Origin: Cyanobacteria bacterium CYA
GTDB lineage: Bacteria; Planctomycetota; Phycisphaerae; Phycisphaerales; UBA1924
Reading direction: 5' to 3'
DNA length: 64,000 nt
Assembly (NCBI GenBank): GCA_008363215.1
Contig: RHKP01000001.1
Span: 62,001 to 126,000, forward strand
A model generated the notes under the pieces. It did not search any database. It had not been told where the DNA came from and was given only the letters and a program-made list of their open reading frames with translations. This document shows, one piece after another, positions 27,254 to 36,179 of this stretch (positions within the stretch are counted from its first letter, which is position 1; every line of letters starts with the position of its first letter). The position numbers and the translations under genes are program-made.

Positions 27254-27961
27254 ATGTCTGACCTGACGCTGACCACCGCCCAGATCCGAGCCATCGACCG
27301 CCTGGCTGTGGAGCGCTACCACATTCCCTCGATCCTGTTGATGGAGCACGCCTCGCTGTCCCTCTTTGCCGAGGCGCGGCGCCTCATGGGGCAGGATGGG
27401 CTTCAGGCCGCCCTCATCCTCGTCGGACCGGGCAATAACGGGGGCGACGGGCTGGCGCTGGCGCGGCACCTGCACAACGCGGGGGTCCGGGTTCGGGTCG
27501 TGCTGGGCTGCGACCCGGTTCGCCTCAGAGGCGATGCGAAAGCCAACTTCGACATCGCTCGGGCGATGGGGATCGAGATGGCGCAGGCGGGCGGCGTCTG
27601 CGAGGTCGAGCCGGCTGAGACATCGCTCCCGCGCCCGCTGCTGGTCGTCGACGCGCTGCTGGGCACGGGAGTCGACCGGGCGGTGGGAGGCGTGGTGGGC
27701 GAACTGGTGGCGTGGATCAACGCGGCGCGGCGCGGGCCGGTGCTGTCGGTCGACGTGCCCAGCGGGCTGGATTCGGACCTGGGTCCGGTGCATGGCGACT
27801 GCGTGCGCGCCGACGTGACGGTCACGTTCGTCGCCCGGAAGGTGGGCTTCGAGGCGCCGGGGGCCGAGCCGTATCTGGGGCAGGTGGTGGTGGGTTCGAT
27901 CGGGGCGCCGCCCGAGTTGGTCAGGCTGGTGGAGCGGGGGCTTGTAGACGGGCGGGGTTGA
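27254..27961 (+). CDS. nnrE: NAD(P)H-hydrate epimerase (YjeF N-terminal domain only)
   Basis: Metabolite-repair enzyme of 235 residues that interconverts the two epimers of damaged NAD(P)H hydrate. Motifs are ILVGPGNNGGDGLALARHL, the DALLGTG block and the SVDVPSGLDSD block, as in YjeF_N/AIBP. The C-terminal ADP-dependent dehydratase domain that fuses to this one in many bacteria is not present, so the dehydratase must be encoded elsewhere. The start is the ATG at 27254; upstream in-frame codons give a proline/alanine leader without similarity. Confidence 0.88.
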   Translation: MSDLTLTTAQIRAIDRLAVERYHIPSILLMEHASLSLFAEARRLMGQDGLQAALILVGPGNNGGDGLALARHLHNAGVRVRVVLGCDPVRLRGDAKANFDIARAMGIEMAQAGGVCEVEPAETSLPRPLLVVDALLGTGVDRAVGGVVGELVAWINAARRGPVLSVDVPSGLDSDLGPVHGDCVRADVTVTFVARKVGFEAPGAEPYLGQVVVGSIGAPPELVRLVERGLVDGRG

Positions 27962-28012
27962 CTCGGGGCGATGTGCCCGCCAGTATGGGATCGGGCCCGG
28001 AGGTACTTTCCA

Positions 28013-28471
28013 ATGGCCGTGCGCATGGAGTTGGCTCGCATCCTCATCCGCGAACTGGCTGACTACCAGATCATCGAGTTGCGCGAAGTGCTGCCGGACC
28101 CAGGCGAGGCGCTCGATGAGGCGGAGGCGTTCGAGCGCCTGCGTTCGGCCCGAAAGTTTCCCATCGTGATCGGACTGCCCGAGGCCCAGGCGATCGACCG
28201 CCGGCTCAAGAACATCCCGATCAAGCGCCCGCAGACGCACGACCTGCTGGCCAACGTGATGACCGAACTGGGCGCTGTGCTGGAATCGATTACGGTGTCG
28301 GACCTGGACGACCACACGTTCTTCGCGACGCTGGATGTGCGCAAGGCCTCGGGTGAGCGGCTGCATATCGATGCCCGCCCAAGTGACGCGATCGCGCTGG
28401 GCATCGCCCAGCAAGTGCCTATCTACGTCGAAGAGCACGTGCTCGAGGGCGCGATGCGCGAAGAAACATGA
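28013..28471 (+). CDS. DUF151 bifunctional-nuclease-family protein
   Basis: Protein of 152 residues of the bifunctional nuclease (BFN/DUF151) family. It shows RKFPIVIGLPEAQAIDRRL, then KRPQTHDLLANVMTELGAVL, the ESITVSDLDDHTFFATLDV core and HIDARPSDAIALGIAQQVPI, with the RPSDAIALA-type signature. Plant and Thermotoga members have DNase/RNase activity, but the bacterial role is not established. A GGAGG site lies 9 bases before the chosen ATG. The stop overlaps the truD start (ATGA), indicating coupled translation. Confidence 0.87.
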   Translation: MAVRMELARILIRELADYQIIELREVLPDPGEALDEAEAFERLRSARKFPIVIGLPEAQAIDRRLKNIPIKRPQTHDLLANVMTELGAVLESITVSDLDDHTFFATLDVRKASGERLHIDARPSDAIALGIAQQVPIYVEEHVLEGAMREET

Positions 28472-29769
28472 GCGCGCCGTTGCCTCGTCGTGGACAGCCC
28501 GTCGAACACGACCACTTCGCCCACCCGCGCACCTGGCTGACCGGCGACGTCCCCGGCATCGGCGGAATCATCCGCCAGAGGCCCGAGGACTTCGTGGTCG
28601 AGGAGGTTCCGCTCCGGCCGCCGGCCGGACACGGCGAGCACTTCCTGCTGTTCGTGCAGAAGGCCGACCTGACGACCGAACAGGTCGCCCACGTGCTGTG
28701 CTCGCACTTTGACGTTCCGCGCCACGCCGTCGGCTTCGCCGGGCAGAAGGACCGCGTGGCCGTCACAAGACAGTGCTTCAGCGTGCACGCACCCGGGCGG
28801 CGGCTCGAAGACTTCGGCATGATCGAACACGAGCACATCAGCGTGCTGTGGGCCGACCGGCACGACTGCAAACTCCGCCGCGGCGACCTGGCCGGCAATC
28901 GCTTCGTCATCCGCATCCGCGGGGTGGACCCGACGACGGCTCCGCGCGCGGCCCGGTGTCTGCGCATCCTGGAAAAACTCGGCGTTCCCAACCGATTCGG
29001 TATCCAGCGGTTCGGCGTGCGGCACCGCAATCACATGGTGGGTCGCGAGGTGTTCCGGGGACGTGCCCAGCCCGCCATCGAAGCCATGCTCGCGCCCGGC
29101 GGGCCCGACCCGCACGCCGACGCATGGAATCACTTTGCGAGGGGCGAGTACAAGCACGCGGCCGCGGTGCTTCCCGGCTCGTTCCGCGTCGAGCGGCTCG
29201 TGCTGGGCGAACTGGCGCGCGGGCGCACGCCCGAGCAGGCGCTGGCGCGCGTGCCGTTGTCGGACCAGGGGTTCTATGTGTCGGCCTTCCAGTCGGCGGT
29301 GTTCAATCTCGTGCTCGAGCGGCGTCTGGCGGGCGGCGTGTTCTCCCAGTCGCTGCCCGGCGACCTGTTGACCCGCGAGGACGGCTCCGAGCCGACGCTG
29401 CTGGGCGAACAACCCGATGCCGCGCTGATCGAGCGCGTTCATGCGTGTGAGTTGACGGCGTCGGGCCCGTTGTGGGGCGTGCGCATGCCGCGCGCGGGCG
29501 GGCAGGTCGCTCGAGCCGAGGAGGAAGCGCTCCATGCCTTCGGAATGTCGCCTGAAGATCTCGATCCGGCGGACAAGGCGGGGATCTTGATGGCCGGCGG
29601 CACTCGGCGGGCCTTGCGGGTGCGGTTGCGATCGCCCGATGTGGAAGGCGGGCTGGATGAGCACGGGGCGTACGTGCGTTGCGCCTTTGATCTGCCGCGA
29701 GGCGCTTTTGCGACCGAAGTGCTGCGAGAGATCATGAAGACGACGGTGGAGGAGGAGACCGATGCCTGA
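28468..29769 (+). CDS. truD: tRNA pseudouridine(13) synthase TruD
   Basis: Converts uridine 13 of tRNA-Glu to pseudouridine. The 433-residue protein has the catalytic aspartate D95 in VGFAGQKDRVAVTRQ, the KLRRGDLAGNRFVIRIRG segment, VPNRFGIQRFG and a C-terminal SPLWG-like GPLWGVRMPRA block. The region after VGREVF up to FYVSAFQSAVFNL is the TRUD insertion domain. It overlaps the preceding nuclease-family gene by 4 bases and the following HAD gene by 8, so these three form a compact unit. Confidence 0.92.
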   Translation: MSAPLPRRGQPVEHDHFAHPRTWLTGDVPGIGGIIRQRPEDFVVEEVPLRPPAGHGEHFLLFVQKADLTTEQVAHVLCSHFDVPRHAVGFAGQKDRVAVTRQCFSVHAPGRRLEDFGMIEHEHISVLWADRHDCKLRRGDLAGNRFVIRIRGVDPTTAPRAARCLRILEKLGVPNRFGIQRFGVRHRNHMVGREVFRGRAQPAIEAMLAPGGPDPHADAWNHFARGEYKHAAAVLPGSFRVERLVLGELARGRTPEQALARVPLSDQGFYVSAFQSAVFNLVLERRLAGGVFSQSLPGDLLTREDGSEPTLLGEQPDAALIERVHACELTASGPLWGVRMPRAGGQVARAEEEALHAFGMSPEDLDPADKAGILMAGGTRRALRVRLRSPDVEGGLDEHGAYVRCAFDLPRGAFATEVLREIMKTTVEEETDA

Positions 29770-30430
29770 CGTGCGCGTGGTGTGCTTTGACTGGGGGGGC
29801 GTGATCATCCGCATCTGCCGCAACTGGCGCGAGGGGTGTGAGCGCGCGGGCCTGCCGATTCACGAGGCGGCCGGCACGCCCGAGGCCGTCGCGCGCCGGC
29901 GCGCCATCAACGCCGTCCATCAGGTCGGGCGCATGGCTTGCGAAGACTTCTTTGCGTCCGTGGCCCACGCGAGCGAGGGGTTGTACACGCCCGAGCAGAT
30001 CCGCCGCATCCACGACGCCTGGCTCATCGAGGAATACCCGCGCATCGGCGGAGTGATCGATCGGCTCAATGCGACGAAAGGCATCACGACCGCACTCCTG
30101 AGCAACACCAACGCCTCGCACTGGGCGCGACAGCACGCCGGGGCGGGCGGATTCGGCGCGGCCGCCCGGCTCAAGGTGAGGCTGGCCAGCCATGAAATGG
30201 GGCTTGCCAAGCCCGACGAGGCGATCTATCACACCGCCCGCGAGCGATTCGGCGTGCCGGCAGAGCAGATCGTCTTTTTCGACGATTTGCCCGAGAACAT
30301 CGACGCAGCCCGGTCGGCCGGGTGGCGCGCCTGCCTGATCGACCCGCTGGGCGACACCAGCGCACAGATCGAGCGTCACCTTGCGGCGCTCGGCATTGAT
30401 CTCATCACGGCCGAGTGTCGCGACGGATGA
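29762..30430 (+). CDS. HAD-superfamily hydrolase (subfamily IA)
   Basis: Cytoplasmic phosphatase-like protein of 222 residues. Motif I is CFDWGGVI with the nucleophile at D10, motif II is ALLSNTNA near residue 118, and motifs III/IV are GLAKPDEAIY and VFFDDLPENIDAARSAGW. The FDxGGV form fits the YihX or epoxide-hydrolase N-domain-like group. The cap is a four-helix type between motifs I and II. The substrate is unknown. The ATG lies 8 bases inside the truD end. The gene's 3' end overlaps the convergent gene by 26 bases. Confidence 0.85.
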   Translation: MPDVRVVCFDWGGVIIRICRNWREGCERAGLPIHEAAGTPEAVARRRAINAVHQVGRMACEDFFASVAHASEGLYTPEQIRRIHDAWLIEEYPRIGGVIDRLNATKGITTALLSNTNASHWARQHAGAGGFGAAARLKVRLASHEMGLAKPDEAIYHTARERFGVPAEQIVFFDDLPENIDAARSAGWRACLIDPLGDTSAQIERHLAALGIDLITAECRDG

Positions 30431-30713
30431 CGCGGACGTTACGCCGTTGATCGAGCGCTCCGCCCGGGGCCCGGGCGCGTCCGAAAACCCCACGTATCTT
30501 CGCGCTCACCCAGAGAAGCCCGACGATCGCCGCAGCGATCGCCAGGAACGGGATGAGGATGATCAGACCAATGGTGAAGAAGGCCAGCACGAGCGCCAGC
30601 ACGAGGATGCGGGTGGGCAAACTGGAGCGTTGGCCGGCGAAAAGAAAGACGCGGCGGACGCTGTCGCCCGCCGCGTGGGTGAATCGGCCGGAATGCTCGT
30701 TCCACGACGACAT
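30405..30713 (-). CDS. small membrane protein of unknown function
   Basis: Protein of 102 residues with one long or two short hydrophobic segments at about 33-70 (ILVLALVLAFFTIGLIILIP, then LAIAAAIVGLLWVSA), flanked by an N-terminal soluble part and a strongly basic tail (RRNVRVIRRDTRP). I recognise no family. It follows the PAPGAAAL-tailed secreted protein gene on the same strand by 24 bases, so they may share a transcript. It overlaps the HAD gene tail to tail by 26 bases. Confidence 0.55.
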   Translation of the reverse strand: MSSWNEHSGRFTHAAGDSVRRVFLFAGQRSSLPTRILVLALVLAFFTIGLIILIPFLAIAAAIVGLLWVSAKIRGVFGRARAPGGALDQRRNVRVIRRDTRP

Positions 30714-30737
30714 TCCGTCATGCTATGCCCGGAAAGC

Positions 30738-31409
30738 TCAGCGCTTGCGGGTGGCCAGGAGCGGAAGCCCCATGAGGGCGAGTGCGGCAGCCCCGGGCGC
30801 GGGAATCTGCGTCATGAAATCCTGGTGCGAACGATTGGTGTACGCGACAAAGTTGTTGGGATTCCCCGTCGCCGACTGCATGCCGCTGAACAGGTGAGCG
30901 ACGAGACCGCTGATCGAACCCGAGAGCGAGGAACCGTTGACGCCGGCCGCCTTGAAGTTGCCCAAGCCCAGGTCCAGCGAACCGGCGCCGGCGCCGGGGT
31001 TGTAGTCCAGGACCACTTCCCACACCGCCAACTGGAAGGCAGAGGCCAGATCCGTCGCCACAGTTTCGCTCCAGATGTCCTGCCCAGCGACTTTGGCGAT
31101 CCTGGCGATGGCGTCGGCCTTGTCGGCGTTGAACGAGCGATGCGACAGCGCCACCTCGAGCGCGGTTTGCTCAAACACGTTCGTTCCCGTCGACGCCCAC
31201 TGATCGGGGTCAATACAGTACGTCACAGTGCGAATGGTGTCGATGTTGTGGATCACACTCCCGGCGAACACGTTGTGGCTCGACCCGCCGTTCACGCGAA
31301 TCGAGACGTTGGACCCCCGCGACACGCCACCGAACTGCATCTGCACGGTGTCAGCCGAAACAACAGCGGCAGCGATGGCGGTCAACGAGACGAAAGCGAT
31401 GGTCTTCAT
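30738..31409 (-). CDS. secreted protein with PEP-CTERM-like sorting tail
   Basis: Protein of 223 residues with a signal peptide (MKTIAFVSLTAIAAAVVSA, cut before DTVQ), a globular middle, and a C-terminal sorting region: IPAPGAAAL, a hydrophobic helix, then a basic RKR end. That tripartite ending resembles PEP-CTERM and related planctomycete variants, which are processed by an exosortase. The body has one internal Cys and helical blocks such as ALEVALSHRSFNADKADAIA. It resembles other Phycisphaerae surface proteins of unknown function. The start at 31409 is favoured by a GGAG site 9 bases upstream; further in-frame upstream codons lack a signal-peptide pattern. Confidence 0.72.
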   Translation of the reverse strand: MKTIAFVSLTAIAAAVVSADTVQMQFGGVSRGSNVSIRVNGGSSHNVFAGSVIHNIDTIRTVTYCIDPDQWASTGTNVFEQTALEVALSHRSFNADKADAIARIAKVAGQDIWSETVATDLASAFQLAVWEVVLDYNPGAGAGSLDLGLGNFKAAGVNGSSLSGSISGLVAHLFSGMQSATGNPNNFVAYTNRSHQDFMTQIPAPGAAALALMGLPLLATRKR

Positions 31410-31693
31410 GTGTGTCACTCCTGGTCTTGATGGGTGCCGCAGCGCGGCAAACGTGCCAGGAATGTCGAATTCACATCGAAGCCCGGCAACCCATTTGGGT
31501 GGATGCCGGATGCCTCGAGAACGATCGTGACGCGTGCGGAACATGGGTCGTCCCTCGGCCCAACTGTGCAGGCGGGAGGCTGGAACGCGGGCGCGTTATG
31601 GGGCGTCGCGTGGAAAGCCTGTCGCAACCGCCTACCCCGCCTCAGCGCGCGGTACAATGCCGACCCGAGGCATTCACCCAACAGGTAGTAGGC

Positions 31694-34600
31694 TTGTCGA
31701 TCATCACCACCAGTTCTGACATCGTCGCGCCGCGCTCACCCGGTTTCGTCCACCTGCACCTGCACAGCGAATACTCGCTGCTCGATGGCGGCAACCGGTT
31801 GGATCGGCTCATCGCTCGCGTCGCCGAGTTGGGCATGACCGCGGTGGCGGTCACAGACCACGGGAATCTGCACGCGGCTGTGAACTTTTACGACAAGGCC
31901 AAGGCCGCAGGCGTCAAGCCCATTCTCGGCGTCGAGGCCTACATTGCCCCCGGCGACCGGCGGGATCGCACGCACACCGGTGTGGCCGACGGCGGGTATC
32001 ACCTGGTCCTCCTGGCTGAGAACCATGCCGGGTGGCAGAACCTGATGTACCTGTGCTCGGAGGCCTATCTGACCGGGTTCTACTACAAGCCGCGCATGGA
32101 CCGCGAGATTCTGGCGTCGCACAGCGAGGGGCTGATCGCGATCAACGGACACCTCGGGTCGGAACTGGCGTTTCATCTGTTGCGCTACGAGAACACGCGA
32201 GAGCAGACGCACTGGGAGCACGCGGTGGCTGTGGCGCGTTGGCACCGCGAGGTCTTTGCACCATGTCCCCCCAGTGAGCCCGCGAAGTGGGAGTCGAGCG
32301 GCGCGCTGGATCGCGACGGGCTGCTCCCTCGCTTTTATGTAGAGTTGCAGCACCACGTGCCGGAGCAGAACGCAATCAATCCGCACCTGGTGCGTCTGGC
32401 GCGCGAACTCGACCTGCCGCTGGTGTGCGACAACGACTCGCACTTCCTGCGGGCCGAGGACCACGACGCGCACGACACGCTCATCTGCATCTCGATGGGC
32501 AAGAACAAGTGGGAGCAGGACCGGCTGCGCTACACGCCCGAGTTGTACGTCAAGAGCCCGGACCAGATGCACGCCATCTTCGCCGCGCCTGCGTACAACG
32601 AGGATGCTTGGGCCGGAGCGGGTGTCGAGGCGTTGGCCAATACGGTGCACATCGCCGAACGGTGCAACGTGGAACTCCCGCTGGGCGCCAGCCACGCGCC
32701 GGTGGTGCGCGTACGCGTGCCCAGGAAAGGCGAACTGCCTGGGCACGATGACGCCAAGTATGCGGGCGATCTGACCGAGTGGTTCAAGGATCTGTGCGCG
32801 CGCTTCGTGCTCGAACCGGCTGACGATCCGGCGCTGAGCCAGGCGGCCTTGAAAAAGGACTGCGACAAGGCGCTGCGGCAACTGGCCGAGGCCGGCATGG
32901 TGTGGCGCTATGGGCCGGGCATCCTCGACCACCGGCACGACGCGGTGGAGGGAAGCGATGAGGCCGCCAAGCGTCGGAGCCAGGACGGGATTGAGCCGGA
33001 AGCGTTTGACAAGTGGGCAAGGCTGAATCGCGAACTGACGATCCTGGCCGACAAGAACATCAGCGCCTACTTCCTGATCGTGTGGGACTTTGTCAACTGG
33101 GGGCGTCAGCGCGGCATCCCGGCCAATGCCCGTGGTTCGGGCGTGGGCACGATGGTCGGGTACGTGCTGGGGCTTTCCAACGCCTGCCCGGTGCGCTACG
33201 GGCTGCTTTTCGAGCGATTCACCGACCCCGACCGCAGCGAATACCCCGATATCGATATCGACCTGTGCCAGGACGGGCGCGGCGACGTGATCAACTACGT
33301 CCGCGAGAAGTACGGGCACGTCGCGCAGATCATCACCTTTGGAACCATGAAGGCCCGCGCGGCGATCCGCGACTGTGCCCGCGTGCTCGGCGTCTCGCTG
33401 CCGGTGGCCGACCGGATCGCCAAACTGATCCCGGAGACGCTCAATATCACGATCGACGGCGCGATCGAGGCCGAGCCGGGCTTTGCCGCGCTGGTGCGGC
33501 GCGATGCGCGGGCGATGGAATCGGTCAATAAGGATCTGCCCGCCGAGCAGCAGATCACCCCTGAGCGCGTCGAGCAACTCATCGGTAACGCGCGCACGCT
33601 CGAGGGGCAGGCGCGGCATTGCTCGGTGCACGCGGCCGGCGTCATTGTCGCCACCCGCCCGCTCCACGAGATCGTCCCGCTCTACAAGCAGTCCGGCGCC
33701 GGCGAACACGAAATCGTGACGCAATGGGACGGCCCGACGTGCGAGAAGGTCGGGCTCCTGAAGATGGACTTCCTCGGACTGCGCACGTTGTCCATCATCG
33801 AGCGGACGAAAACGTTGATTCGGGAGACGCTGCCGGAAGCGGCAGTGTGGGAGGCCGTGGGGAGGAGCGACGAAGCGACAAAGCGACGAAGCGATGGAGG
33901 GGGGGCACATCCGCTCGACCTCGATCGACTCACCTACGACGATCCGCGTGTGTTCGAACTGTTCCAGCGCGGGGACACCACGGGCGTGTTCCAGTTTGAA
34001 TCCGGCGGCATGCGGCGCCTGCTCATCGAGATGAAGCCCGACCGGCTTGAGGATCTCATCGCCGCCAACGCGCTGTTCCGCCCGGGGCCGATGGATCTCA
34101 TCCCCGACTACAACCGGCGAAAACACGGGCAGGACCGTGTCCCGCAGGTGCATCCGATCGCCGACAAGTTCACAGCCGAGACGTACGGCGTCATGGTCTA
34201 CCAGGAACAGGTCATGCAGATCGTGCATGAACTCGGCGGCATCCCGCTGCGAGCGGCGTACACACTCATCAAGGCGATCAGCAAGAAGAAGGTCAAGGTC
34301 ATCGACGCCAACCGCCCCAGGTTTGTCGAGGGCGCGGTTGCCAAGGGTCTGAGCGCCCCCAAGGCCGAGGAACTCTTCGAACTCATCCTCAAGTTCGCCG
34401 GCTACGGATTCAACAAGAGCCACTCGACCGGGTACGCGATCGTCGCGTATCAGACGGCCTATCTCAAGACCTACTTCCCCTCGCAGTACATGGCTGCGTT
34501 CCTGACCTATGAAAGCCAGGCGCAAAAGGTCAGCGACTGGATCTCGTATCTGGATGACTGCCGCAAGACGCGCCGCATCAACGGCGTCGTGGGCATCGAG

Positions 34601-35818
34601 GTGCGCCCGCCCGACGTGAATATTTCGCACGCGAGTTTCACCGTCGCATTCGACGAAACCGAGCCGCGCGACAGTTTGCACGGACACATCCGCTTCGGAC
34701 TCAAGGCGATCAAGGGTGTGGGCGAGAAGGCGATTGAGGCGATCATTGCAGAGCGTGAAGGCACGGCGGCACGGCGGCACGAAGGCGCAAAGGGAAAGGC
34801 GGGGCGATTCACATCGCTCTTCGAGTTCTGCGAGCGAGTGCCTTCGACGGCGGTGAACAAGGCAACCATCGAGGCGCTGGTCAAGGCCGGCGCGTTTGAC
34901 GGGGTGCACGGGAGATCAAATCGCGCAGCGATGGTGGCGACCATCGAGCAGGCGGTCAGCGCCGGGCAGTCCGCGGCCGCGGATCGGGCGGCTGGGCAGG
35001 TCTCGCTGTTCGGCACCCCTGAAGTCGAAGTCGTGGAGGCCGCACCCGCCCCGGTTGTCCTGGTCAAGGCGCCTGCCTGGTCGGAGGGCGAAACGCTCAA
35101 GGAGGAGAAGAACACGCTGGGGTTCTACATCTCCAGCCATCCGCTCGAGCGGTGGTCGGCATGGGTACACGCCTTCGCCTCGTCCGACCTGGGCACGCTC
35201 AGAGATTTTCCGCAGGATCGGCGCGTGCTCGTCGGCGCGATGGCCCAGAGTGTGCGCACCATCGTCAGCCGCAACGGACGCAACGCCGGCAAGAAGATGG
35301 CAATCGTCACCATCGAGGACACCGGCGGCACGGCCGAGGCAGTGCTTTTCTCCGACATCTACGAGCAGTTCGGGCACGTGCTCGAAGGTGGCGAGCCCTT
35401 CTTCGTCTCCGGGCGAGTCGATCACTCGCGCGGCGACCCGCAGATCATCGTTGACCGTCTTGTGCCCATCGACGGGATGCCCAAGGAGCGCGGCACCGTC
35501 ACGCTGGTCATCCGCGATGCCGTGCTCAACGGCGCCTCCCGGCAGGCGCTTGGACGCCTGCGCGAAACACTTGACCGGCACATTGCCCAGCCCGCCGTTG
35601 ACGAGGGCGAGCGGGTCGTGCCGTCACCCGTCGAACTCATCGTCGAAACGCCGACCAGCACCGTGATCATGGAGCCCAAGCAGGTTCCCAAGGTTGTCTT
35701 CACACCCGCGCTGGTGCGCGACGTGACGGGGCTGCTGGGCAGCACGAGCGTGATCTATGCGGGCGGCGTGGCGATCGAAATGAACAAGAACGATCGACGC
35801 AAGTTCCGTAAGTCGTAA
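31694..35818 (+). CDS. dnaE: DNA polymerase III alpha subunit with repeat-derived insertions
   Basis: Replicative polymerase of 1374 residues from a TTG at 31694 (the in-frame upstream sequence has no family similarity). The PHP domain starts with HLHLHSEYSLLDGGNRLDRL and AVTDHGN. Catalytic aspartates are D519 and D521 in YPDIDIDL and D692 in KMDFLGLRTL. Then come the thumb/fingers, an HhH segment, the clamp-binding motif QVSLF at 1102 and an OB fold (from RVLVGAMAQSVRTIVS). Typical DnaE is about 1160 residues. Extra residues include three low-complexity stretches (about 418-432 with GSDEAAKRRS; 721-738 with RSDEATKRRS; 1021-1036 with GTAARRHEGAKGKAG), all encoded by octamer-periodic DNA. They fall between conserved blocks and keep the frame. 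Confidence 0.92.
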   Translation: MSIITTSSDIVAPRSPGFVHLHLHSEYSLLDGGNRLDRLIARVAELGMTAVAVTDHGNLHAAVNFYDKAKAAGVKPILGVEAYIAPGDRRDRTHTGVADGGYHLVLLAENHAGWQNLMYLCSEAYLTGFYYKPRMDREILASHSEGLIAINGHLGSELAFHLLRYENTREQTHWEHAVAVARWHREVFAPCPPSEPAKWESSGALDRDGLLPRFYVELQHHVPEQNAINPHLVRLARELDLPLVCDNDSHFLRAEDHDAHDTLICISMGKNKWEQDRLRYTPELYVKSPDQMHAIFAAPAYNEDAWAGAGVEALANTVHIAERCNVELPLGASHAPVVRVRVPRKGELPGHDDAKYAGDLTEWFKDLCARFVLEPADDPALSQAALKKDCDKALRQLAEAGMVWRYGPGILDHRHDAVEGSDEAAKRRSQDGIEPEAFDKWARLNRELTILADKNISAYFLIVWDFVNWGRQRGIPANARGSGVGTMVGYVLGLSNACPVRYGLLFERFTDPDRSEYPDIDIDLCQDGRGDVINYVREKYGHVAQIITFGTMKARAAIRDCARVLGVSLPVADRIAKLIPETLNITIDGAIEAEPGFAALVRRDARAMESVNKDLPAEQQITPERVEQLIGNARTLEGQARHCSVHAAGVIVATRPLHEIVPLYKQSGAGEHEIVTQWDGPTCEKVGLLKMDFLGLRTLSIIERTKTLIRETLPEAAVWEAVGRSDEATKRRSDGGGAHPLDLDRLTYDDPRVFELFQRGDTTGVFQFESGGMRRLLIEMKPDRLEDLIAANALFRPGPMDLIPDYNRRKHGQDRVPQVHPIADKFTAETYGVMVYQEQVMQIVHELGGIPLRAAYTLIKAISKKKVKVIDANRPRFVEGAVAKGLSAPKAEELFELILKFAGYGFNKSHSTGYAIVAYQTAYLKTYFPSQYMAAFLTYESQAQKVSDWISYLDDCRKTRRINGVVGIEVRPPDVNISHASFTVAFDETEPRDSLHGHIRFGLKAIKGVGEKAIEAIIAEREGTAARRHEGAKGKAGRFTSLFEFCERVPSTAVNKATIEALVKAGAFDGVHGRSNRAAMVATIEQAVSAGQSAAADRAAGQVSLFGTPEVEVVEAAPAPVVLVKAPAWSEGETLKEEKNTLGFYISSHPLERWSAWVHAFASSDLGTLRDFPQDRRVLVGAMAQSVRTIVSRNGRNAGKKMAIVTIEDTGGTAEAVLFSDIYEQFGHVLEGGEPFFVSGRVDHSRGDPQIIVDRLVPIDGMPKERGTVTLVIRDAVLNGASRQALGRLRETLDRHIAQPAVDEGERVVPSPVELIVETPTSTVIMEPKQVPKVVFTPALVRDVTGLLGSTSVIYAGGVAIEMNKNDRRKFRKS
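32951..32985. repeat. octamer-periodic repeat inside dnaE, copy 1
   Basis: Purine-rich stretch with 8-base periodicity (AGCGATGA, GGCCGCCA, AGCGTCGG, AGCCAGGA), encoding GSDEAAKRRSQD. The more regular copy at 33866-33897 reads AGCGACGA AGCGACAA AGCGACGA AGCGATGG. It inserts residues between otherwise adjacent DnaE blocks without breaking the frame. Confidence 0.6.
33861..33906. repeat. octamer-periodic repeat inside dnaE, copy 2
   Basis: The clearest copy: successive octamers AGCGACGA, AGCGACAA, AGCGACGA, AGCGATGG flanked by G-rich sequence. It encodes RSDEATKRRSDGGG, almost the same peptide as copy 1, and lies just before the LDLDRLTYDDP block. Confidence 0.75.
34756..34802. repeat. octamer-periodic repeat inside dnaE, copy 3
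   Basis: Octamers GGCACGGC, GGCACGGC, GGCACGAA, GGCGCAAA in a purine/GC pattern, encoding GTAARRHEGAKGKAG between IIAERE and FTSLFEFCERV. It uses the GGCACGAA variant of the octamer, which is also seen in leuS. Confidence 0.7.
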
Positions 35819-36179
35819 GCGCCATCGAACCGCCGCGAACACGGGGAACAGGGCGGAGCGCCCTGTTCACCGCAAAGTTGAACGGTGTTGACGCCGTCCC
35901 TGCCTGAAAATCGAGCGCGATTGGACGCCGGACGTTGATGAATCCTTGAACACAGGTCCGGGTTGCAGACACCTTCCTGCCGCCGGAGTTCCTGTTGAGA
36001 CCCGACCGGAGAGATGCCCGAAGACGCGTACTTCTCCGGCGTCGCGGCTCGCCCGAGACTCCCCCTGAACCGCAGGAGGCGAAAAACACCAGGTCTTGAG
36101 ACCTGGGGCCCGTGTTTGTCTCGTGCCGGTCGCACGGCGACTTCTTCTGTGCTTGCTGAGTTCTGCGTGCTTCAAGTCC
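35819..36179. other. intergenic region between convergent dnaE and hisS
   Basis: No gene is supported here. The region contains two hairpin-prone sequences. One has 9-base stems around a GAG loop at 35847-35867 (AACAGGGCG / CGCCCTGTT). The other, at 36089-36106, has 7-base stems around TTGA (CCAGGTC / GACCTGG). Neither is followed by a T-run, so they are not clear intrinsic terminators, though they sit where dnaE and hisS transcripts converge. The ORFs that can be drawn here have no similarity or ribosome site. Confidence 0.6.

Noticed and set aside
31412-31693. Upstream in-frame extension of dnaE
   Set aside because: The added residues have no similarity to DnaE or a signal peptide, and would overlap the secreted-protein gene's promoter.
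31736-34909. Long minus-strand frame (1057 residues) opposite dnaE
   Set aside because: It mirrors DnaE codons, has no family motif, and dnaE itself is certain.
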